Source: a virus
IMG/VR virus record: IMGVR_UViG_3300048837_001311
Span: 1 to 25,885 of that record
Strand: one strand, 5' to 3'
DNA length: 25,885 bases
Made by a program: the position numbers and the translations under genes. The notes below the pieces were generated by a model. It was not told where the DNA came from, did not search any database, and was given only the letters and a program-made list of their open reading frames with translations. Each line of letters opens with the position of its first letter. The first letter of the stretch is position 1. This document shows positions 21,245 to 25,885 of this stretch, one piece after another.

Positions 21245-23528
21245 CTTCAACGACACCCCCAAGCCAGTCCAGACCCGGCGCATCCTTGATGACAGCGAGC
21301 GCGAGGCGCTGCGGGCAGGCTTGATCGCCAGTCTGCCTTCGGTGCTGGCCACATTGTTCCCGGCAGGCAAGACGCGCCGGGGCAAGTTCCTGATCGGCGA
21401 CGTGCTGGGCAGCCCCGGCGACAGCCTCGAAGTGGTGCTCAACGGCGACAAGGCAGGACTGTGGACGGATCGCGCCACGGGCGACGGCGGCGATACTTTT
21501 TCGCTGATCGCCGGTCATTTAGCGGTATCCATCCACACAGACTTCAATCGTGTACTGGATGCCGCCGCCGACCTGCTCGGTCGCGCCCGGGAAAAACCTG
21601 CGCGCAAGGCCAGCAAGAAGGATGCGCCCGTCGACGAACTCGGCCCCGCCACTGCCAAGTGGGACTACCTCGACGAGGCAGGCCATCTCATCGCTGTCGT
21701 CTACCGCTACGACCCGCCCGGGCAGAAAAAGCAGTTCCGGCCTTGGGACGCCAAGCGTCGCAAGATGACACCGCCCGATCCACGCCCGCTCTACAACCAG
21801 CCGGGGATGGCCAGCGCCGCGCAGGTGGTGCTGGTCGAAGGCGAGAAATGCGCGCAGGCACTGATCGACGCGGGCATTGTCGCCACCACGGCGATGCACG
21901 GTGCGAACGCGCCGGTCGACAAGACCGACTGGTCGCCGCTGTCCGGCAAAGCTGTGCTGGTCTGGCCTGACCGAGACAAACCGGGCTGGGAGTACGCCAC
22001 GTTGGCGGCGCAGGCCATCCTGTCGGCGGGTGCGAAGTCGTGCCACATCCTGTATCCACCCGAGGACGCCGCCGAGGGTTGGGACGCGGCGGACGCCATC
22101 GCCGAGGGCTTCGATGTCGCAACCTTCCTCACCCACGGCCCGCGCCTGCAGATGCACGACGTGGCCGATGACGTCGATCCAGTGGTCAGCAGCGACGAAT
22201 CCGTCTGGGGCACCGAGGATGCGCTGGCGCTGTCCTTCACCCGCCGCTACCACCGCGACTGGCGCTACGTGGCGGCTTGGGGTCGGTGGCTGGTGTGGGA
22301 CGGTCAACGCTGGCGCACCGAGGACACGCTCGCCGCCACCGACCTAATCCGCAGCGTTTGCCGCCAGGCCGCCGTGCGCGCCGACAACCCCAAGGTCGCG
22401 GCGAAGCTGGCCAGCGCCAGTACGGTCGGCGGTGTCGAGCGGCTGGCGCGCGCGGATCGCAGGCACGCGGCCACCACCGATGAATGGGACGCCGATCCGT
22501 GGCTGCTCAACACCCCCGGTGGCGTGGTCGATCTCAAGACCGGTCGCAAGCGCGCGAACGACCGCGCCGATCGGATGACCAAGATCACCACCGCCACGCC
22601 GGGAGGCGACTGCCCGCAATGGATGGCCTTCCTGTCCGACATCGCGGGCGGCGATGTTGATCTGCAGTCCTACCTGCAGCGGATGGTCGGCTACTGCCTG
22701 ACCGGTGTCACCAGCGCCCACGCACTGTTCTTCCTGTACGGCACCGGAGCCAACGGCAAGAGCGTGTTCGCCAACGTCATCAGCACCATCCTCGGCGACT
22801 ACGCCGCCACCGCGTCGATGGACACCTTCGTCGAAACCCGTGGCGACCGCCATCCGACCGATCTGGCGGGCCTGCGTGGCGCGCGCTTCGTGACGGCCAT
22901 CGAAACCGAACAGGGTCGTCGCCTGAACGAGTCCAAGGTCAAGGCCATCACCGGCGGCGACAAGATCTCCGCACGCTTCATGCGCCAGGACTTCTTCGAG
23001 TACACGCCGCAGTTCAAGCCGGTGATCGTCGGCAACCACAAGCCCGCCATCCGCAACATCGACGAAGCGATGAAGCGGCGCATGCACATGATCCCCTTCA
23101 CGGTGACGATCCCGCCCGAACGGCGCGATGGCCACCTGACCGAGAAGCTGCTGGCCGAGCGCGACGGGATTCTGGCGTGGGCGGTGGCGGGATGCCTTGC
23201 GTGGCAGCGCGAAGGCTTGAAACCGCCTGCCTGCGTGGTGTCGGCGACCGAGGAGTATTTCGAGTCCGAGGACGCGCTGGGCCGCTGGCTGGACGAACGC
23301 TGCGAGCGTGACGTCAACGCGAAGTCACTGACCGCCGAACTGTTCTCCGACTGGAAGCATTGGGCGGAAACATCGGGCGAGTTCATCGGCTCGCAACGAC
23401 GCTTTTCCGATCTGCTGATCACGCGCGGGATCGAGAAGTGGCGCAACGGTGTGGGCGTGCGCGGGTTCCGGGGCATCGACCTCAAGTACCCGCCCATGCC
23501 CGCTTACACCCCCTATGCCGACAACTGA
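21237..23528 (+). CDS. P4-type primase-helicase
   Basis: A 763-residue replication protein. The N-terminal region (about 40-95) resembles a primase zinc-binding/CHC2 fold without its cysteines. A Toprim catalytic domain follows (VEGEK with E201; WPDRDKPG with D245/D247). The C-terminal half is a P4/D5-type superfamily 3 helicase: Walker A GTGANGKS (502-509), Walker B near VTAIETEQ, and sensor VIVGNHKP, then a winged-helix-like end. Such proteins unwind and prime at the phage origin. GGAGGT lies seven bases before ATG 21237. A long inverted repeat follows directly downstream and may be the origin. Confidence 0.9.
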   Translation: MLDFNDTPKPVQTRRILDDSEREALRAGLIASLPSVLATLFPAGKTRRGKFLIGDVLGSPGDSLEVVLNGDKAGLWTDRATGDGGDTFSLIAGHLAVSIHTDFNRVLDAAADLLGRAREKPARKASKKDAPVDELGPATAKWDYLDEAGHLIAVVYRYDPPGQKKQFRPWDAKRRKMTPPDPRPLYNQPGMASAAQVVLVEGEKCAQALIDAGIVATTAMHGANAPVDKTDWSPLSGKAVLVWPDRDKPGWEYATLAAQAILSAGAKSCHILYPPEDAAEGWDAADAIAEGFDVATFLTHGPRLQMHDVADDVDPVVSSDESVWGTEDALALSFTRRYHRDWRYVAAWGRWLVWDGQRWRTEDTLAATDLIRSVCRQAAVRADNPKVAAKLASASTVGGVERLARADRRHAATTDEWDADPWLLNTPGGVVDLKTGRKRANDRADRMTKITTATPGGDCPQWMAFLSDIAGGDVDLQSYLQRMVGYCLTGVTSAHALFFLYGTGANGKSVFANVISTILGDYAATASMDTFVETRGDRHPTDLAGLRGARFVTAIETEQGRRLNESKVKAITGGDKISARFMRQDFFEYTPQFKPVIVGNHKPAIRNIDEAMKRRMHMIPFTVTIPPERRDGHLTEKLLAERDGILAWAVAGCLAWQREGLKPPACVVSATEEYFESEDALGRWLDERCERDVNAKSLTAELFSDWKHWAETSGEFIGSQRRFSDLLITRGIEKWRNGVGVRGFRGIDLKYPPMPAYTPYADN

Positions 23529-23547
23529 CCCCCATGAAATTCACGCC

Positions 23548-23644
23548 GTCTGACACATCGGGCGCATTTGAACGTAAGTCTCTATACGCGCGTACGCGCG
23601 CGCTTCACGGAGAGTTACGTCAAGCTGTGCCCGATGCGTCAGAC
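23548..23644. repeat. Long nested inverted repeat between primase and RuvC-like gene
   Basis: Outer arms of 16 bases (23548-23563 and 23629-23644) pair with one mismatch. A second stem (ttgaacgtaa with ttacgtcaa, one bulge) and a third (ctct/agag, 23580-23583 with 23611-23614) lie inside. The centre holds the 14-base palindrome CGCGCGTACGCGCG (23587-23600). It fits a cruciform or strong RNA hairpin in a non-coding gap. Candidate origin or regulatory structure. Confidence 0.7.
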
Positions 23645-23665
23645 CGGCCCAACAGGACTGACACC

Positions 23666-24142
23666 ATGACCACCACCATCCTCGCCCTCGATCTGGGCAC
23701 CACCACCGGCTGGGCGCTGCGCGGCAGCGACGGCCACATCACCAGCGGTTCCGAGAGCTTCCGGCCGCAGCGCTTTGAAGGCGGCGGAATGCGCTTCTTG
23801 CGCTTCCGTCGCTGGATTTCTGAAATTCAGAAATCAATTCCTGAACTTCAGAATTTGTACTTCGAGGAAGTCCGTCGCCACGCAGGCGTCGATGCGGCGC
23901 ACGCCTACGGCGGATTCCTGGCCACGCTCACCGCGTGGTGCGAGCACCACCAGATTTCGTACCAAGGCGTTCCGGTCGGCACGATCAAGAAGCACGCCAC
24001 CGGCAAAGGCAACGCGGGCAAAGGGGATGTGATCGCATCCGTCACCGCGCGTGGCCACGCCCCGGTCGATGACAACGAAGCCGATGCGCTGGCACTGCTG
24101 CACTGGGCTATCGAGCAGCACGACGTGGAACAGGGGGTGTGA
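23666..24142 (+). CDS. RuvC-like Holliday-junction resolvase
   Basis: A 158-residue protein of the RNase H fold. The acidic active site of RuvC-type resolvases is visible: D9 (LALDLGTTTGWA), E67/E68 (LYFEEVRRH) and the C-terminal DDNEADALALL with D136 and D140. Such phage enzymes trim branched DNA before packaging. I chose ATG 23666 (AGGA upstream); the frame is open back to 23534, but that part lies in the inverted repeat and looks non-coding. An AT-rich patch at 23816-23852 contains a 9-1-9 palindrome. Confidence 0.8.
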   Translation: MTTTILALDLGTTTGWALRGSDGHITSGSESFRPQRFEGGGMRFLRFRRWISEIQKSIPELQNLYFEEVRRHAGVDAAHAYGGFLATLTAWCEHHQISYQGVPVGTIKKHATGKGNAGKGDVIASVTARGHAPVDDNEADALALLHWAIEQHDVEQGV

Positions 24143-24143
24143 C

Positions 24144-24539
24144 ATGGCACGCACCAACTGGACGATTGACGACGTGGCCGCACGCTACGAGGAAGCAGCC
24201 AGCACCGGACGACGCCTGCCACCCGTGCGGGTGCAGGGCTACTTCAACGTCTGGCCCATCATCGTGCGCCAGCAGTGGGAGCGCCTGTCAGCTGACGAGC
24301 AGCCACGCCACTACTTCCCGCCCAGCCCTGAAGCGGTTGATCGGATGCTGGAGACGATGCGCTGGATGCAATGGCTGGACGTTGAGCAGCGCCACCTCGT
24401 GTGGATGCGCAGCGACCGCCAACCGTGGCGCAAGATCTGTGGTCGCTTCGGCTGTGACCGCACGACAGCGTGGCGACGGTGGCAGAAGGCCTTGCAGACG
24501 GTGGCTGACCAGCTCAACGGCTGCGTTGTCGCGGGATAG
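24144..24539 (+). CDS. DUF6362-like protein with C-terminal HTH
   Basis: A 131-residue protein that follows the pattern I recall for DUF6362: WTIDDVAARYEEAASTGRRL, PPVRVQGYFNVWPIIVR, PPSPEAVDRMLETMRWMQWL, then RQPWRKICGRFGCDRTTAWRRW. The last part is a helix-turn-helix. These genes precede the terminase region in phages and resemble late-gene regulators or small-terminase-like DNA-binding proteins. It starts one base after the resolvase stop. After it the sequence is non-coding for about 370 bases. Confidence 0.78.
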   Translation: MARTNWTIDDVAARYEEAASTGRRLPPVRVQGYFNVWPIIVRQQWERLSADEQPRHYFPPSPEAVDRMLETMRWMQWLDVEQRHLVWMRSDRQPWRKICGRFGCDRTTAWRRWQKALQTVADQLNGCVVAG

Positions 24540-24651
24540 TCTTTGAGCGCGAATGGTCGCGGATGAGCTGCCATGCGCTGCCATCAGCTATCACCAGCGG
24601 TTTTTGCCCCTGCAACAAATCACCCCGGTCGAGGGTAGTATTTCATCCATG

Positions 24652-24703
24652 CTCGGGATCAGTGGCTTTGAGGCGACAGTCGCTTCGAAGCCACGCTCCC
24701 GAG
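24652..24703 (+). ncRNA. Two-stem hairpin, possible structured RNA
   Basis: Outer stem CTCGGGA/TCCCGAG (24652-24658 with 24697-24703), a small internal loop, then a 15-bp stem (24662-24676 with 24680-24694, two G-U pairs) around a three-base loop. The region is non-coding and a terminator-like hairpin follows 40 bases later. It could be a small RNA or a leader element before the ParB-methyltransferase. No known RNA family is recognised. Confidence 0.45.
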
Positions 24704-24740
24704 GCGAAATGGGCCCTTCCTGGCCAATAACCCATGCGGG

Positions 24741-24763
24741 GGGCGCGAGCGCGGCGCTTTTTT
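24741..24763 (+). terminator. Terminator-like GC hairpin with T run
   Basis: GGGCGC, seven bases and GCGCTT can pair (two G-U), followed by TTTT. It lies downstream of the two-stem hairpin and could end a short transcript or the early operon. Confidence 0.4.
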
Positions 24764-24782
24764 AGCGTCAGGACGCGGGCAA

Positions 24783-24837
24783 GGTTACCAGTCGGCAGGT
24801 TACCGGCCTCGGTTACCACCCCACGACACGGTTACCA
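24783..24837. repeat. Four GGTTACC iterons
   Basis: GGTTACC occurs at 24783, 24798, 24811 and 24830, three times followed by A, with start spacings of 15, 13 and 19 bases. Clustering of a seven-base word in 55 bases of non-coding DNA suggests binding sites, for example for the packaging or ParB-like protein. Confidence 0.55.
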
Positions 24838-24860
24838 CCGTCCAGATTCATCATTCACTC

Positions 24861-24898
24861 AACCCGCCCGGCGGCAACGCTCGGCGGGTTTTGCTTTT
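24861..24898 (+). terminator. Terminator before the ParB-methyltransferase
   Basis: AACCCGCC (24861-24868) and GGCGGGTT (24883-24890) pair around a 14-base loop, followed by TTGCTTTT. The T-rich end supports intrinsic termination just upstream of the next gene, though its closeness to the TTG start could also mean leader control. Confidence 0.55.
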
Positions 24899-24910
24899 GG
24901 GACTTCCACT

Positions 24911-25885
24911 TTGAACACGCTCAACGTCGAGTACCGCAAGGTCGAGGCGCTGATTCCCTACGCCCGCAATCCGCGCACGCACGCCGAAGGCCAGATCGCC
25001 AAGATTGCGGCCAGCATCGTCGAGTACGGCTGGACGAACCCGATCCTGGTCGATGGCGACAACGGCATCATCGCCGGGCACGGGCGTCTGGCCGCTGCCC
25101 GCAAGCTGGGGCTGGATCAGGTGCCGGTGATCGAACTGGCGCACCTGAGCGTCGCGCAGAAGCGCGCGCTGGTGATCGCCGACAACCGGCTGGCGCTCGA
25201 TGCTGGTTGGGACGAGGAAATGCTGGCGCTGGAACTGGCCGACCTGTCCGAGGCCGGGTACGACCTTGCGCTGACCGGCTTCGAGGATGCCGAGATCGAG
25301 GCGCTGCTCGCCGGTGATGTGCTGGCCGCCGATCCTGACACCGAGGCGGAACCGGACGACGAGCCAGATGCTGCTGACGATGTGCCGGACGCGCCCGTCG
25401 TGGCGGTGTCCCGCCCCGGTGATGTCTGGGCCATCGGCCAGCACCGCCTGATCTGTGGCGATGCCACCGACCGGGACGTGGTCGCTGCGCTGATGAGCGA
25501 CGACACCGCGCGGCTGTGCTTCACCTCGCCACCCTACGGCAACCAGCGCGACTACACCTCGGGCGGCATCACCGATTGGGATGGCTTGATGCGCGGCGTG
25601 TTCGCGCACCTGCCGATGGCGGACGACGGTCAGGTGTTGGTCAACTTGGGCCTGATCCACCGCGACAACGAAGTGATCCCGTATTGGGATGCGTGGCTGG
25701 GGTGGATGCGAAGCCAAGGCTGGCGGCGCTTCGCGTGGTACGTCTGGGATCAGGGGCCGGGGATGCCCGGCGACTGGCAGGGCCGACTGGCTCCGAGCTT
25801 CGAGTTCGTTTTTCACTTCAACTTTGAGGCCCGCAAGCCCAACAAGATCGTGCCTTGCAAGCACGCCGGGCAGGAATCGCACCTG
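24911..25885 (+). CDS. ParB-domain DNA methyltransferase, cut by the window end
   Basis: 325 codons are present with no stop. Residues 1-100 are a ParB/sulfiredoxin-type domain (VEALIPYARNPRTH, then GWTNPILVDGDNGIIAGHGRL). An acidic linker near 140-160 leads to a methyltransferase domain with WAIGQHRLICGD and TSPPY (205-209). This fusion is a common phage gene just before the terminase genes. It probably methylates phage DNA against host restriction; TSPPY suits m4C or m6A. I chose TTG 24911 because the ParB homology starts there and no ATG fits upstream. The rest of the methyltransferase domain lies outside the window. Confidence 0.87.
   Translation, partial: MNTLNVEYRKVEALIPYARNPRTHAEGQIAKIAASIVEYGWTNPILVDGDNGIIAGHGRLAAARKLGLDQVPVIELAHLSVAQKRALVIADNRLALDAGWDEEMLALELADLSEAGYDLALTGFEDAEIEALLAGDVLAADPDTEAEPDDEPDAADDVPDAPVVAVSRPGDVWAIGQHRLICGDATDRDVVAALMSDDTARLCFTSPPYGNQRDYTSGGITDWDGLMRGVFAHLPMADDGQVLVNLGLIHRDNEVIPYWDAWLGWMRSQGWRRFAWYVWDQGPGMPGDWQGRLAPSFEFVFHFNFEARKPNKIVPCKHAGQESHL

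Noticed and set aside
22344-23135. Minus-strand open frame across the primase
   Set aside because: Shadow of the helicase domain with low-complexity translation and no ribosome site.
24851-25882. Minus-strand open frame of 343 codons at the right end
   Set aside because: Shadow of the ParB-methyltransferase on the plus strand, which shows clear motifs.
1-25885. CRISPR array
   Set aside because: No regularly spaced repeats of 23-40 bases with unique spacers were seen; the only clustered repeats are the short GGTTACC words and the 19-base pair.

Overview
High-GC phage or prophage DNA, most likely from a Pseudomonadota host (gamma- or betaproteobacterial; a Xanthomonadaceae- or Pseudomonas-like host would fit, but the sequence does not settle it). 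The gene set (GH24 lysozyme, Rz/Rz1 spanins, DUF2924 plus serine recombinase, P63C, P4-type primase, ParB-methyltransferase) is that of a temperate siphophage-like element. No ribosomal or housekeeping genes are visible.

Layout. (1) 37-1563: a lysis cassette with stop/start overlaps: DUF6127-like membrane protein, holin-like protein, SAR-type lysozyme, Rz with Rz1 nested inside. It is followed by a decayed second lysozyme (1571-1816). (2) About 1800-6203: a visibly AT-richer block with an HNH endonuclease converging on a tandem-domain DNA methyltransferase and its small ribbon-helix-helix (RHH) partner, a plausible type IIS-like restriction-modification (R-M) system. (3) 6218-9472: an 11-bp inverted repeat between the divergent RHH gene and mcrB, then a translationally coupled McrB-McrC pair. 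(4) 9473-9862: non-coding, with a tRNA/tmRNA 3'-end-like stretch, a strong terminator and short direct repeats. (5) 13075-9863, minus strand: a three-gene operon with a LexA-type mini-repressor, a 262-aa protein starting Met-Gly, and a QueC-like PP-loop enzyme fused to an unusual C-terminal domain. A perfect palindrome sits inside its sigma70 promoter. This is the best candidate here for an undescribed, probably defensive, system. (6) 13110-13244: a nuclease remnant. (7) 13443-15926: a chain of four overlapping genes around a large serine recombinase (integration module). (8) 15953-24539: early/replication genes: excisionase-like HTH proteins, a Sak4-like ATPase with an SSB-like partner, P63C, DUF6511, a Cas4/RecB-like nuclease, a sigma-region-4 protein, primase-helicase, RuvC-like resolvase and DUF6362. 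(9) 24540-24910: structured non-coding DNA, then a ParB-methyltransferase running off the window end.

Reading. The element carries at least three defence-type cassettes (HNH/methyltransferase, McrBC, QueC operon) between its lysis genes and its integration module, a position typical of phage cargo. The phage core is tightly packed with ATGA/GTGA overlaps, while the cargo has its own promoters, operators and terminators. Family assignments come from motif recognition only; no database search was run.
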